A stretch of DNA of 64,000 bases. Source: Phycisphaerae bacterium (GTDB lineage: Bacteria > Planctomycetota > Phycisphaerae > UBA1845). How positions within the stretch are numbered: position 1 is the first letter of the stretch; each line of letters starts with the position of its first letter. A program made the position numbers and the translations under genes. Positions 1 through 8,606 of this stretch are shown in pieces. Where the stretch lies: positions 906,554-970,553 of the forward strand of contig JAJDEB010000036.1 of the NCBI GenBank assembly GCA_029260015.1. The letters are read 5' to 3'. Below the pieces are notes generated by a model. That model was not told where the DNA came from and made no database searches. It worked only from the letters and a program-made list of their open reading frames with translations.

Positions 1-45
1 GTATCCCAGGCGACAAGCTTTATCCGCTTTCGAGGAGATCACATC

Positions 46-1074
46 ATGGCGGTGACTGTTGGTATCAACGGTTTCGGACGTATCGGAAGACTGGCATTTC
101 GGGCGATGTTTGCACGCCCAGACGATTTCAAGATCGTCGCGATAAATGACCTGGGCGATGCCAATGCCCTCTCGCTTCTACTCAAATATGACACGGTGCA
201 TGGGCGCTTCCCCGGTTCGGTACATGTCGAAGGTGAAACGCTCATCGTCAACGGTCAGAAAATCGAAGTCTTGTCTGAGCGGAACCCAGCCAACCTGCCC
301 TGGGCCAAAATGAACGTGGAAATCGCCCTTGAATCAACCGGTGTGTTCACCAAGCGATCGTCCGATAAGGGTGGCTATGGCGATCACATCACCGCGGGTG
401 CCAAGAAGGTCATCCTCAGCGCTCCAGCCAAAGACGAACCGGACCTGACGGTGGTGTTTGGTGTCAATGAAGACAAGCTTTCGCCAGAGCACAAATGCAT
501 TTCAAATGCAAGCTGTACGACCAACTGCCTCGCGCCGATCGCAAAGGTGCTCAACGATAGTTTCGGCCTCAAAGAAGGTTTGATGACGACGATTCACGCG
601 TACACCAACGATCAGCAGACCGCCGACCAGCTTCACAGCGATCCGCGGCGAGCAAGGGCAGCCGCTCAAAACATCATCCCGACGACGACCGGTGCAGCCA
701 AAGCTGTCGGCAAAGTGATTCCCGAACTCAATGGCAAGCTGAACGGTTTTTCGTTGCGTGTCCCGGTTCCGGACGGATCGTGCACCGACCTCGTCGCCAC
801 GCTGAACAAAAGCGTCACAGCTGCCGAAGTCAACGCAGCGTTGAAAGCGGCGGCTGACGGACCGATGAAGAACTACCTTGAGTATTGCGAAGACCCGATC
901 GTCAGCAGCGACATCGTGGGCAACCCGCACAGTTCGATCGTTGACTCCCTTTGCACGATGACCATGCCAGCCGACGGCGGAAAAATGGTCAAAGTGATTT
1001 CATGGTACGACAACGAATGGGGCTACTCTTGCCGCACTGCCGACCTGATCAAGCTGGTCGCCGAAGCGGGTTAG
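46..1074 (+). CDS. gap: Glyceraldehyde-3-phosphate dehydrogenase, type I
   Basis: Cytoplasmic glycolytic enzyme that oxidises and phosphorylates glyceraldehyde 3-phosphate to 1,3-bisphosphoglycerate using NAD+. The 342-residue product has the usual family length. It begins with the Rossmann loop [10 protein letters not shown] (residues 7-16), has the catalytic Cys157 in SNASCTTN and the assisting His184 in TIHAYT. The ATG is preceded by GAGGAG at a spacing of 8 bases, which fixes the start. pgk follows after 39 bases and rpe after that, so the three are probably cotranscribed. The promoter lies outside the window or in the first 30 bases. Nothing unusual is visible. Confidence 0.98.
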   Translation: MAVTVGINGFGRIGRLAFRAMFARPDDFKIVAINDLGDANALSLLLKYDTVHGRFPGSVHVEGETLIVNGQKIEVLSERNPANLPWAKMNVEIALESTGVFTKRSSDKGGYGDHITAGAKKVILSAPAKDEPDLTVVFGVNEDKLSPEHKCISNASCTTNCLAPIAKVLNDSFGLKEGLMTTIHAYTNDQQTADQLHSDPRRARAAAQNIIPTTTGAAKAVGKVIPELNGKLNGFSLRVPVPDGSCTDLVATLNKSVTAAEVNAALKAAADGPMKNYLEYCEDPIVSSDIVGNPHSSIVDSLCTMTMPADGGKMVKVISWYDNEWGYSCRTADLIKLVAEAG

Positions 1075-1113
1075 TACGAACCGAATCACGAACAATTCAT
1101 TGAGGGCGTCGCG

Positions 1114-2343
1114 TTGAACAAGAAAACAATCGAGTCGGTGGATGTGAAGGACAAGCGCGTTTTGATGCGGGCTGACTTTAATGTCCCGCTGGATGATGAT
1201 CTTGCGATTACCGACGATCGTCGCATTCAAAGTGCCTTGCCGACAATTAAGAAAATCCTTGAAGGTGGCGGGCGATTGATTTTGATGAGCCACCTCGGTC
1301 GCCCGAAGGGTAAACCCGAAGCCAAATACTCACTTGCACCGGTGGCCAAGCGCCTGGGCGAGATTCTTAAGCAGAACGTCCCGCTCGCGCCCGATTGTGT
1401 TGGCGATGTGGTGGGGGCACTTTCTGAAGGGGTCAAATCCGGCGAGTGCCTGATGCTGGAAAACCTGCGCTTTCACACAGCAGAAACGATCAAGGATACC
1501 GAGGCCAAACAAGACGCAGACAAGCGGGCTATCAAAGACGAATTTGCGTGCAGCCTTGCCGACCTCGCCGAGGTTTACGTCAACGACGCGTTTGGAACCT
1601 GCCACCGTGACAATGCCAGCATGTTGACGGTCCCCAAGATGATGAATGGCAAGCCCAAGGTCATCGGTTACCTGGTCAAAAAGGAACTGGAATTTCTGGG
1701 CAGTTCATTGGCCCACCCGACTCGTCCGTTCGTCGCAGTGCTGGGAGGAGCGAAAGTCTCCGACAAGATCGGAGTGATCGACGCACTGCTGCCCAAATGC
1801 GACCATGTGCTGATCGGTGGCGCGATGATGTACACGTTCTTTGCGGCGAAGGGTACAACCACGGGTAAGAGCCTGGTCGAGCCCAAATTTGTTGACGAAG
1901 CCAAACGACTCATGGAGATCGGCGGCGATAAATTGCTCCTACCGACCGACTCCGTTGTCGCCAGCGAAATTTCCAGTAACGCAGATTCTAAAACCATCGA
2001 AGGCAGCATTCCCGACGATCTGATGGGTCTCGACATTGGCCCGGCGTCGATCAGCGCATTTTCAAATGTGATCAAGAACGCCAAGACGATCATCTGGAAC
2101 GGGCCGATGGGCGTCTTTGAAACGCCACCGTTCGACCGCGGAACGATGGCGATCGCGAAAGTGATGGCCGACGCGACGGCTAACGGTGCAACGACGATCA
2201 TCGGTGGTGGAGACAGTGCGGCGGCGATCGAGCAAGCCGGCCTCTCGGATCAGATGACGCACATTTCGACCGGTGGCGGTGCGTCGCTCGAATTCCTCGA
2301 AGGCAAACCGTTTCTCGCTCTCGAAGTGATCGACGACGCCTGA
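1114..2343 (+). CDS. pgk: Phosphoglycerate kinase
   Basis: Transfers the acyl phosphate of 1,3-bisphosphoglycerate to ADP, the step directly after GAPDH. The product is 409 residues, close to the normal length of about 400. The substrate-binding signature RADFNVPL lies at residues 19-26, the hinge segment GPMGVFE is present, and the nucleotide-site loop GGGDSAAA lies near residue 365. The start is TTG at 1114, not ATG; TGAGGG at 1101-1106 sits 7 bases upstream and the N-terminus matches family beginnings. The gene sits between gap and rpe in the same direction with short spacers. Confidence 0.97.
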   Translation: MNKKTIESVDVKDKRVLMRADFNVPLDDDLAITDDRRIQSALPTIKKILEGGGRLILMSHLGRPKGKPEAKYSLAPVAKRLGEILKQNVPLAPDCVGDVVGALSEGVKSGECLMLENLRFHTAETIKDTEAKQDADKRAIKDEFACSLADLAEVYVNDAFGTCHRDNASMLTVPKMMNGKPKVIGYLVKKELEFLGSSLAHPTRPFVAVLGGAKVSDKIGVIDALLPKCDHVLIGGAMMYTFFAAKGTTTGKSLVEPKFVDEAKRLMEIGGDKLLLPTDSVVASEISSNADSKTIEGSIPDDLMGLDIGPASISAFSNVIKNAKTIIWNGPMGVFETPPFDRGTMAIAKVMADATANGATTIIGGGDSAAAIEQAGLSDQMTHISTGGGASLEFLEGKPFLALEVIDDA

Positions 2344-2370
2344 TCGACTAAGACCGGTACTGCGAAATCC

Positions 2371-3090
2371 ATGACCGACAAATCTCGCAACGATTCTAAC
2401 CGCCTCACCGATTTGAAGACCAAACAATTGCGCGTCGCGCCGTCGCTTCTGGCTGCTGATTTTTGCCATCTGAAAGAACAGGTCGCCATCGTCGAACGCG
2501 CCGGCGCAGAGGTTCTGCATCTCGATGTCATGGATGGTCACTTTGTTCCGAATATTTCGTTCGGTCCAGGTTTGATCGCCCACCTCCGACCAGAAAGTAA
2601 GATGTTCTTCGATACGCATTTGATGATCGACGAACCGACTCGCTATGCCGAAGCTTTCGCCAAAGCTGGCAGCGACCTGATTACGTTTCACATCGAAGTC
2701 ACCAAGAACCCAATCGAAGTCATCGACGAAATCCGCAAGCACAATTGCTGCGTCGGTGTCTCCATCAACCCCACCACCGGAATCGATACCATCGAGGCGA
2801 TCCTGCCGAAGGTCGATCTCGTATTGGTCATGAGCGTTTGGCCGGGGTTTGGCGGTCAGTCTTTTATTGCAGACGTTCTCACCAAAGTTCGGCAGCTACG
2901 CGAGCGATTGCGTGACGACCAACGGCTGGAAATCGACGGTGGAATCGATCCGGAAACGATTATTCAAGCGGCGGCTGCCGGTGCAGATACATTCGTCGCC
3001 GGCACATCGGTGTTTGGCGATCCAGCCCCAGCCGACGCCTTCGAGCGATTGACCCGGACGGCACAAACGGCGATCTCAACAGCCAAGTAG
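2371..3090 (+). CDS. rpe: Ribulose-phosphate 3-epimerase
   Basis: Interconverts ribulose 5-phosphate and xylulose 5-phosphate in the pentose phosphate pathway, as a metal-dependent TIM barrel. The product has 239 residues. The core begins at APSLLAADF (residues 23-31); metal-site residues are seen in HLDVMDGHFVPN (His50, Asp52), and the phosphate-binding segments SVWPGFGGQSF and the DGGI turn are present. About 20 polar residues precede the core, slightly longer than usual; the ATG at 2371 is the only good start in frame after the pgk stop 27 bases upstream. Probably the last gene of the gap-pgk-rpe operon. Confidence 0.96.
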   Translation: MTDKSRNDSNRLTDLKTKQLRVAPSLLAADFCHLKEQVAIVERAGAEVLHLDVMDGHFVPNISFGPGLIAHLRPESKMFFDTHLMIDEPTRYAEAFAKAGSDLITFHIEVTKNPIEVIDEIRKHNCCVGVSINPTTGIDTIEAILPKVDLVLVMSVWPGFGGQSFIADVLTKVRQLRERLRDDQRLEIDGGIDPETIIQAAAAGADTFVAGTSVFGDPAPADAFERLTRTAQTAISTAK

Positions 3091-3136
3091 ACCCGCAAAT
3101 CAAGCCCCACGCCCCCTCAAGTGAGACATTCTTTCG

Positions 3137-3164
3137 TTGTCTCGGCGATCAACTTCGTTAGAAT
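3137..3164 (+). promoter_or_regulatory. Candidate sigma-70-type promoter for accD
   Basis: TTGTCT (3137-3142) and TAGAAT (3159-3164) are separated by 16 bases, with four and five matches to the consensus hexamers. Transcription would start about 45 bases before the accD ATG. This suggests accD is uncoupled from the gap-pgk-rpe operon. Called by eye only. Confidence 0.45.
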
Positions 3165-3215
3165 ACGCCCGAGATTAGCGGATTTGGACAAGACGGTGCC
3201 CGAAAGGCAAGCGAC

Positions 3216-4028
3216 ATGATTGATCGAAGCGAGCGAATCGACGTCCCCAAGGGAAAGTGGGACCGCTGCGAAGGGTGTGGCCACATGCTCTTCCATCGCG
3301 AATTGCAGGAGAATCTTTTTACCTGCCCCAAATGCGACCACCATCGCCGCATCAACGCCCGAACGCGCATCGAACAACTCTGCGACCCGGAATCGTTTGA
3401 GGAATTCCTCAAAGACCTCGTACCGACCGATCCGCTCAAGTTCAAAGATCGCGTTCCATATTCCGAGCGCATCAAAGCACAGCAAGACAAGACCGGTGAA
3501 ACGGAAGCAGTCGTCGTCGGTAAGGCGTACATTCGCGGACGACCGGTGATCCTCGCGGTGATGAACCCGGCGTTCATCATGGCGTCGATGGGTTCGGTTG
3601 TCGGTGAGAAGATCACGAGCGCGATCGAACGGGCGACGGATGAAGCGCTGCCCTTCGTGATGGTCGCAGCTTCGGGCGGCGCGCGCATGCAGGAAGGCAT
3701 GGTTTCGTTGATGCAGATGGCCCGCACATCGGCGGCGCTTGCTCGTTTTGATGATGCCGGTGGTTTGTACATCGTGGTTTGCACCGACCCGACCACAGCC
3801 GGTGTCGCGGCGAGCTTCGCGAGTTTGGGTGATTTGATTCTGGCAGAACCGAAGGCCATGGTGGGATTCGCAGGGCCGCGCGTGATCGCCAATACCGTCA
3901 AGCAGGAACTTCCCGAAGGGTTTCAATCGTCGGAGTTTATGCTCGAACACGGTTTTGTCGATCGCATCGTGTCGCGCACCGACTTGCGCAAAGAGATTGG
4001 CCGCATCATCGACTACTGCGGTAAGTAA
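3216..4028 (+). CDS. accD: Acetyl-CoA carboxylase carboxyltransferase subunit beta
   Basis: Beta half of the carboxyltransferase that moves the carboxyl group from carboxybiotin to acetyl-CoA to make malonyl-CoA for fatty acid synthesis. The 270-residue product has the N-terminal zinc ribbon typical of AccD (Cys18, Cys21, Cys37, Cys40) followed by the crotonase-fold carboxyltransferase domain with the ASGGARMQEG oxyanion region and the TDPTTAGVAASFASLGD segment. Length is normal for the family (270-300). The accA partner is not in the window. A likely own promoter lies at 3137-3164. Confidence 0.97.
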   Translation: MIDRSERIDVPKGKWDRCEGCGHMLFHRELQENLFTCPKCDHHRRINARTRIEQLCDPESFEEFLKDLVPTDPLKFKDRVPYSERIKAQQDKTGETEAVVVGKAYIRGRPVILAVMNPAFIMASMGSVVGEKITSAIERATDEALPFVMVAASGGARMQEGMVSLMQMARTSAALARFDDAGGLYIVVCTDPTTAGVAASFASLGDLILAEPKAMVGFAGPRVIANTVKQELPEGFQSSEFMLEHGFVDRIVSRTDLRKEIGRIIDYCGK

Positions 4029-4152
4029 GTTTCTCCTTAACCCGTGATTACAATTCCGTTACGCCGCAAAATGCGCCCCCCGCGCAGCATGGCGTTCAAT
4101 TCAACCGGGGCTTAATAAGATCATTTGTGGGTTTGTTCTCGATCGGTGGCAG

Positions 4153-4181
4153 TTGTACAGACGGCTGGCGGGACATACGAT
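4153..4181 (+). promoter_or_regulatory. Weak promoter candidate for the 4256 lipoprotein gene
   Basis: TTGTAC (4153-4158) and TACGAT (4176-4181) are 17 bases apart in the 227-base gap after accD. Only three and four positions match the consensus, so this is a weak call. It would give a leader of roughly 70 bases before the lipoprotein ATG, which has its own GAGGAG ribosome binding site at 4241-4246. Confidence 0.25.
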
Positions 4182-4255
4182 TGGCCTGAGGGTTCAAGGA
4201 TGAATTTGTTGTTTCGCCAAGAAAACGAAACCACTGACGAGAGGAGACCGTTGAA

Positions 4256-4741
4256 ATGAAATCCAATCAGATCAATTTAAGCCGTAGAAAATCAAGCGCA
4301 CATTCGCCAGTAGCGTTTGTTGGTTTGGCTTTGGCATTCGTGGCCATCACGGGGTGCGGCTTGGTAGGAACCATAGGCAACATCATCGGCTCAAACGAGG
4401 TGACCGTGCGACTGATCAACACCTCCGATGATTTCGATGTCGATGTGCAGGTTCGTTATGGTGACGAGAATCTTGAAACCAAGGACTTGATCAAGACGCT
4501 CGGCGAAGAGGTCAACCGAACGTTGTCACCCGGTGAAGTATCCGAATTCACGCGTGATTGCGACGAGTTGGAATCGATCTTCATCGACGAAGCCGAACTG
4601 CAATCGCCATTGGTCAGCCCCAAGGATGACACCGACGTCATTGTCGATGGCGACAACTTCGGTTGCGGCGACACCATCACGTACACGTTCACCCACTCTG
4701 ACATTATCGTCGATTTTGATATATCAACGTCGATTCAATAG
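4256..4741 (+). CDS. Putative lipoprotein of unknown function
   Basis: No family recognised. The 161-residue product has a basic start, a hydrophobic stretch (about residues 20-34) and an ITGC lipobox at about residue 36, so it is probably a lipid-anchored envelope protein. The mature part is acidic and predicted beta-rich, with two further cysteines (in the segments RDCDEL and FGCGDT) that could form a disulphide. The sequence contains TVRLINTS and VQVRYGDE, suggesting an immunoglobulin-like or beta-sandwich fold, but that is a guess. The start follows GAGGAG at 9 bases. A hairpin directly follows the stop codon, so this looks like a single-gene unit. Confidence 0.75.
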   Translation: MKSNQINLSRRKSSAHSPVAFVGLALAFVAITGCGLVGTIGNIIGSNEVTVRLINTSDDFDVDVQVRYGDENLETKDLIKTLGEEVNRTLSPGEVSEFTRDCDELESIFIDEAELQSPLVSPKDDTDVIVDGDNFGCGDTITYTFTHSDIIVDFDISTSIQ

Positions 4742-4748
4742 CCCAATC

Positions 4749-4794
4749 GGCGATTCGCCGGCCACATTAGTTTTCCTTGTGACGGCGAATCGCC
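4749..4794 (+). terminator. Perfect 12-bp inverted repeat after the lipoprotein gene
   Basis: GGCGATTCGCCG (4749-4760) pairs perfectly with CGGCGAATCGCC (4783-4794) around a 22-base loop, starting 7 bases after the stop codon at 4741. It is followed by TTGTGT, not a clean T run, so it is a probable but imperfect terminator. Each arm is nearly palindromic itself, which would also allow two small hairpins. Confidence 0.5.
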
Positions 4795-4970
4795 TTGTGT
4801 AGCATATCTTCAGTCGGGGTCCTCCATTTAGTTCTGTGTCACTCGGCCAACGTTCCGCCCGAATTCATTGGGTGGACCTGACTCGCTATGTTCAGGCTCT
4901 AGTACAGTTAGCCAGCGCCGACCGTGCCGCAGCTTACACCTCGTCCAACGTGAACTTGAAAGGATCGCCC

Positions 4971-5984
4971 ATGTCGCCCACCAAACTGTTTGCATTGGCT
5001 GCTTGTCTATGTGTCGCATGTTTTGCCCCAGTCGGATGCACCCCCACCACCGGTGGTGATGGCTCGGGCGACGGCTCTGGTGACATGAATACCAATGGTG
5101 CCGACGATGGCGATTCTGGCGACGGGATGGATGGGAACACCGCGCAAGGCACTCCAACAGCAAAATCGACTACGCAAGCAGTCCTCTCGGTGGTCATCGC
5201 GCGCAATGAGGACATCCGTTCGTCGAGTGGCGCGCTCCGCGTACGCAGTGCCGGAGAGGTTGCGTGCCCATTTGGCGGTACGCGAAGCGTCGGAGCAAAC
5301 GACCTCATTCAATTCAACAATTGTGCGATATTCCCCGGTGTTCCGATGACAGGTGGCGTGCAGGTTACGCCCGGACCTGAAGGCACACAGGGCGGTCGCG
5401 TCAACTTCACCAATCTGAGTGTCGGCGAGGAAGACGACACGTTCATGATCGACGGTTCGCTCGAAGAAATAGAAAACCCGGACGGATCGCTTACGTTCAT
5501 CGCCGACGCGCGGACGGTCTCGATTGGCGACAGCGATACGGACATCTTCAATTTGAGTGGCGAAGTGACGGTGGACGAGGACGGCCTGATGGAAGGAGGC
5601 ATGAACGTCACCGGTGGCGATCTGAACAACGCTCTTGAAAACGAATGCGATTTCAACGGTGTGAACATATTCGCATTTGAAAATGACCCAGCCGCCATCG
5701 AAGCGGCATGTGGGTTTGATGAAGAGGATCCAGACTTTCCCGAGCAGAGCTGCGATTGTCCGGAAGGTCAAGACTGCTTGCCCATTGAAGGCGACGACGG
5801 CGAATTCTTCGACCTGTGCAACAATTGCGAAACAGACGAAGATTGCCTGGAGAGCGGATTGGGCAATGAATGCGCGTTTGGTTTTGGCTGCATGATGTTC
5901 GAGTGTTTCTCAAACGCCGACTGCGACCCGGGCTTTGAATGCGTCAGTACGGTAACACGCGGCGGCGACTGCGAACCATTGTAA
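4971..5984 (+). CDS. Cysteine-rich secreted lipoprotein, function unknown
   Basis: No enzyme family recognised. The start is placed at ATG 4971 because a classical lipoprotein signal follows: a short n-region, hydrophobic core LFALAACLCVACFAPVGC, and the lipobox Cys at residue 23; AAGGAT lies about 7 bases upstream. The frame is open further upstream but that part shows no signal. The product is 337 residues. After the lipidated Cys comes a Gly/Asp/Ser linker (about residues 25-60), then a beta-rich domain, then a C-terminal block (about residues 255-337) with some 13 cysteines in short spacings such as CNNCETDEDC and CFSNADCDPGFEC. Such blocks resemble disulphide-rich stalk repeats of myxobacterial and planctomycetal surface proteins. 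Confidence 0.75.
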   Translation: MSPTKLFALAACLCVACFAPVGCTPTTGGDGSGDGSGDMNTNGADDGDSGDGMDGNTAQGTPTAKSTTQAVLSVVIARNEDIRSSSGALRVRSAGEVACPFGGTRSVGANDLIQFNNCAIFPGVPMTGGVQVTPGPEGTQGGRVNFTNLSVGEEDDTFMIDGSLEEIENPDGSLTFIADARTVSIGDSDTDIFNLSGEVTVDEDGLMEGGMNVTGGDLNNALENECDFNGVNIFAFENDPAAIEAACGFDEEDPDFPEQSCDCPEGQDCLPIEGDDGEFFDLCNNCETDEDCLESGLGNECAFGFGCMMFECFSNADCDPGFECVSTVTRGGDCEPL

Positions 5985-6007
5985 TTGCATGAGTACTGGC
6001 AGCAGTG

Positions 6008-6781
6008 ATGAAGGAATCCAACGCAACTGTTGTATCAAAGGCCGATGGCGCGGTCGCGACGATTCTGCTAAATCGACCCGATCGGTTGAATACGATCACG
6101 ATCCCGATGATGCAGCGGTTGCGCGATGCGCTTGAGGTGGCTGAGTCGTCGGGTGCGCGGGCGGTTATTCTGACGGCAACCGGCAAGGGTTTCTGTGCCG
6201 GGCAGAATCTGGAGAACCTGGCTGCAACGCACAAACATCATTCGCCCGCAGTCCTCGGACTTATCATCGCCGAACACTACAACCCGGTCATCGAATGCAT
6301 CCACAACCTGGCGATTCCGGTGATCGCTGCCGTTCAAGGCGTCGCTGCCGGCGGAGGGTTTTATCTGACGATGGCGTGCGATTTTCGGTTCGTTGCCAAA
6401 AGCGCTCGATTCGTACCGGGGGTCGCGAAGTTGGGATTAGCACCCTGTCTGGGCGGAAGTCGCGCCCTTGTCGACGCGGTTGGATACGCCCGGGCGATGG
6501 AGTTGGCATTGGGAACCGACGAACTCTCCTCCGCCGACGCCTACGCGATTGGGCTGGTGAATCGATGCGTTGAAGACGACCAACTTCAAGCCACCGCCCG
6601 CGCCCTAGCCGACCGAATCTGCGCACTTCCGCAAACCGGTGTGCGATTGACCAAGCGTTTGCTGCGTCAAGCGTCAGCGGAAGAATTAGAACCCACACCG
6701 AAAACCGAGGCTTGGATTCAGTCGATCGCGGCGAGTGATCCTGAGCATGCCGAGCGCGTGCGGCAATTCCTGTCCAAATGA
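6008..6781 (+). CDS. Enoyl-CoA hydratase/isomerase (crotonase) family protein with unusual active site
   Basis: A 257-residue crotonase-fold protein, probably acting on an acyl-CoA in the cytoplasm. The oxyanion motifs GKGFCAGQN and VQGVAAGGGF are clear, so CoA thioester binding is expected. By hand alignment both catalytic glutamates of true enoyl-CoA hydratases are replaced: the GG(C)E position reads GGGFY, and the PE position reads FVPGV. The acid used by PaaG-type isomerases (GLxPDxGG) is Cys in GLAPCLGG. The reaction therefore cannot be assigned. The start could be GTG 6005 or ATG 6008; no strong ribosome binding site decides. It follows the lipoprotein gene by 23 bases. Confidence 0.85.
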   Translation: MKESNATVVSKADGAVATILLNRPDRLNTITIPMMQRLRDALEVAESSGARAVILTATGKGFCAGQNLENLAATHKHHSPAVLGLIIAEHYNPVIECIHNLAIPVIAAVQGVAAGGGFYLTMACDFRFVAKSARFVPGVAKLGLAPCLGGSRALVDAVGYARAMELALGTDELSSADAYAIGLVNRCVEDDQLQATARALADRICALPQTGVRLTKRLLRQASAEELEPTPKTEAWIQSIAASDPEHAERVRQFLSK

Positions 6782-6860
6782 GACTGGCCCAAATAACACT
6801 TTCGTGCCCGTTTACTAGCAAATTCTGCAGCGTCGCTTTTGAATCAGCAGCACTTGGTTC

Positions 6861-6888
6861 TTGTTTGAACGCCCCACCCGGGTATAAT
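6861..6888 (+). promoter_or_regulatory. Candidate promoter for the 6935-8606 gene pair
   Basis: A perfect TATAAT lies at 6883-6888, with TTGTTT at 6861-6866, 16 bases upstream. Transcription would begin near 6895, about 40 bases before the first ATG at 6935. The -10 box is the strongest in the window. Confidence 0.5.
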
Positions 6889-6934
6889 CTTTAGTACCGA
6901 TTGGCGGCAAAATGTCCCCCTGCGCGATGTAGCC

Positions 6935-7426
6935 ATGCGCAACATAAGAAGCGCCGGTACCATGCCCATGCTTGAATTGAACGATGATCACAATGATGGG
7001 CGTAGTGCGACCCCCGTGCAGGTTCGGGAAGTCTGCATTCAGCCGGGAAAGCCACATTTGATCTGGTGGGTCATCGCGGTCAGTTTGGCGGTCATTGCCG
7101 TGACGTTTGTTCTGAGGATCGACGGCGGATTTAATCGGCCGGCGTTTGCTCAGTCGCCCGTTTCAGCGGGCGCTCATGGCGTATTTGCGTTTTCGGGTCA
7201 GGTTTCCAAAAACGCGTATGGCGTATACATGGTTGATGTCGATGCCGGAACAATCTGGTGTTACCGATTTGATCAAGGTAGCGACAAGCTGAAACTCGTC
7301 GCCGGTCGAAATTGGAATTACGATCGACGGCTGAGCAACCATTCGACTGAACCTCCGCCCGATTTCATCAAGACGCAGTTAGAGAAAGAACAGCTCGCCA
7401 GGCAGCAAGCAGGCGGTCGGCCGTAA
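6935..7426 (+). CDS. Single-pass membrane protein, unknown function
   Basis: Not recognised. The 163-residue product has about 40 polar residues, one membrane segment (about residues 43-62, WWVIAVSLAVIAVTFVL) and an outside domain of about 100 residues. The segment around residues 88-115 (FSGQVSKNAYGVYMVDVDAG followed by TIWCYRF) reads like a beta propeller-type blade or a small beta-sheet and recurs in planctomycete hypothetical proteins as far as can be remembered. The start is uncertain: ATG 6935 gives the full frame, but ATG 6962 or 6968 are also possible and none has a good ribosome binding site. It precedes the HTH/membrane gene by 34 bases and may share its transcript. Confidence 0.7.
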   Translation: MRNIRSAGTMPMLELNDDHNDGRSATPVQVREVCIQPGKPHLIWWVIAVSLAVIAVTFVLRIDGGFNRPAFAQSPVSAGAHGVFAFSGQVSKNAYGVYMVDVDAGTIWCYRFDQGSDKLKLVAGRNWNYDRRLSNHSTEPPPDFIKTQLEKEQLARQQAGGRP

Positions 7427-7460
7427 TTGAAGTAAGGCATAAACTACAAGGCGAAAATCA

Positions 7461-8606
7461 ATGGCCAAGTCATTCTATAGTCAGGAAGAAGCGTGCGAAA
7501 AGCTGGAGATGAACGCAGCCCAGCTGAAGGACCTTGTGCAGAACGGTTCGCTGCGGGAATTCCGCGACGGCGGCAAGGTGACTTACAAAGCCGACGAAGT
7601 CGACAAGATCGCGGAAGCCACCGATTCGATCGACTTGGCTGGTTCATCGCTTTCCGGTTCGCTGGGCGATTTCGACATGCTCAGTACGGCTGAACTGACT
7701 CTCGAAGACACGGCGGCCAATTCATCTGCCGGTGGCGAGTCGATGGAGATTCGCTTCGCCGACGATGATGACACCGTCACCGATGCCAATGCCGGGTCAA
7801 AACCAGATTCGGACTCTGGTGGATCTGGAACCATTTCGCTTGAATCCGGCGATTCTTCAGGCGGCACCAATGCCAGTTCCATGGGTAGTGGCGATTTGAT
7901 TCTCGAACCCCTGGAAGAATCCAGCGGTTCGGGGTTGAGTCTCGGCGATGGTTCCGGTGCAGACGCCGTCAGCCTCGACGACACCACGGTCGGTGAATCC
8001 AAAGAAGACGACAAGGAAGGCACCGTCGTCACATCCGTTGGTGTCAGCGTTTTCGATGACGACGAGGTCGAGGTCGATGCCGATCCATTGGCTCAGACGG
8101 TTGTTTCCAGCGGAACGGGCGCATTGGGCATTGATGGCGTGGGCAGCGGCTCGGGTCTGCTCGACCTGACCCGCGAGAGCGACGACACTTCACTCGGTGC
8201 CGAACTGCTCGACGAGATTTATCCGGATGACGCACCTGGCGGCGAGATGGGCGATGCCACGCGAGCCGGTTTGGAAGCGGGCATCGGTGGATCGGACGAC
8301 AGCGGTACCGGATTCATGCCGACGGTGGTCGAAGAAACTGCCGCCCCGGTAGGTCAGCCGGTCACCATGATGAGCTACGCCGAATTCCCACCAGATGCGG
8401 TTTCCACCGGTCTGACCGGAATGATGTTCATCGCCGTTCTCACCATGTGTATTGCTGGGTTGGCGTCGGCAGCAGCCGTAAAGGGCGTACACCCCGCAAT
8501 CCTCGACACGTTGGCACAGAATAATTGGATCGTTGGTGCAGCATCAGCCGGTGCGGCATTGATTGCCCTCGGTATCGGTATCATGATCGGTAAGAAGTCT
8601 CGCTGA
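7461..8606 (+). CDS. Putative HTH-domain membrane protein with acidic Ser/Gly linker
   Basis: The 381-residue product has three parts. Residues 1-50 resemble a MerR/excisionase-type helix-turn-helix (YSQEEACEKLEMNAAQLKDL, then NGSLREFRDGGKVTYKADEV). Residues 55-300 are a low-complexity acidic region rich in Ser, Gly, Asp and Thr. Residues 310-378 contain two hydrophobic helices (about 316-337 and 352-375) and a basic tail GKKSR. If the N-terminal fold is real, the protein tethers a DNA- or protein-binding head to the membrane through a long flexible linker. The ATG is preceded by AAGG at 10 bases. No family name can be given, and regulation is unknown. Confidence 0.8.
   Translation: MAKSFYSQEEACEKLEMNAAQLKDLVQNGSLREFRDGGKVTYKADEVDKIAEATDSIDLAGSSLSGSLGDFDMLSTAELTLEDTAANSSAGGESMEIRFADDDDTVTDANAGSKPDSDSGGSGTISLESGDSSGGTNASSMGSGDLILEPLEESSGSGLSLGDGSGADAVSLDDTTVGESKEDDKEGTVVTSVGVSVFDDDEVEVDADPLAQTVVSSGTGALGIDGVGSGSGLLDLTRESDDTSLGAELLDEIYPDDAPGGEMGDATRAGLEAGIGGSDDSGTGFMPTVVEETAAPVGQPVTMMSYAEFPPDAVSTGLTGMMFIAVLTMCIAGLASAAAVKGVHPAILDTLAQNNWIVGAASAGAALIALGIGIMIGKKSR

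Noticed and set aside
5007..5771. Long open frame on the minus strand within the Cys-rich lipoprotein gene
   Set aside because: It is antisense to a gene with a clear lipoprotein signal and consistent codon pattern, has no ribosome binding site and no recognisable product.
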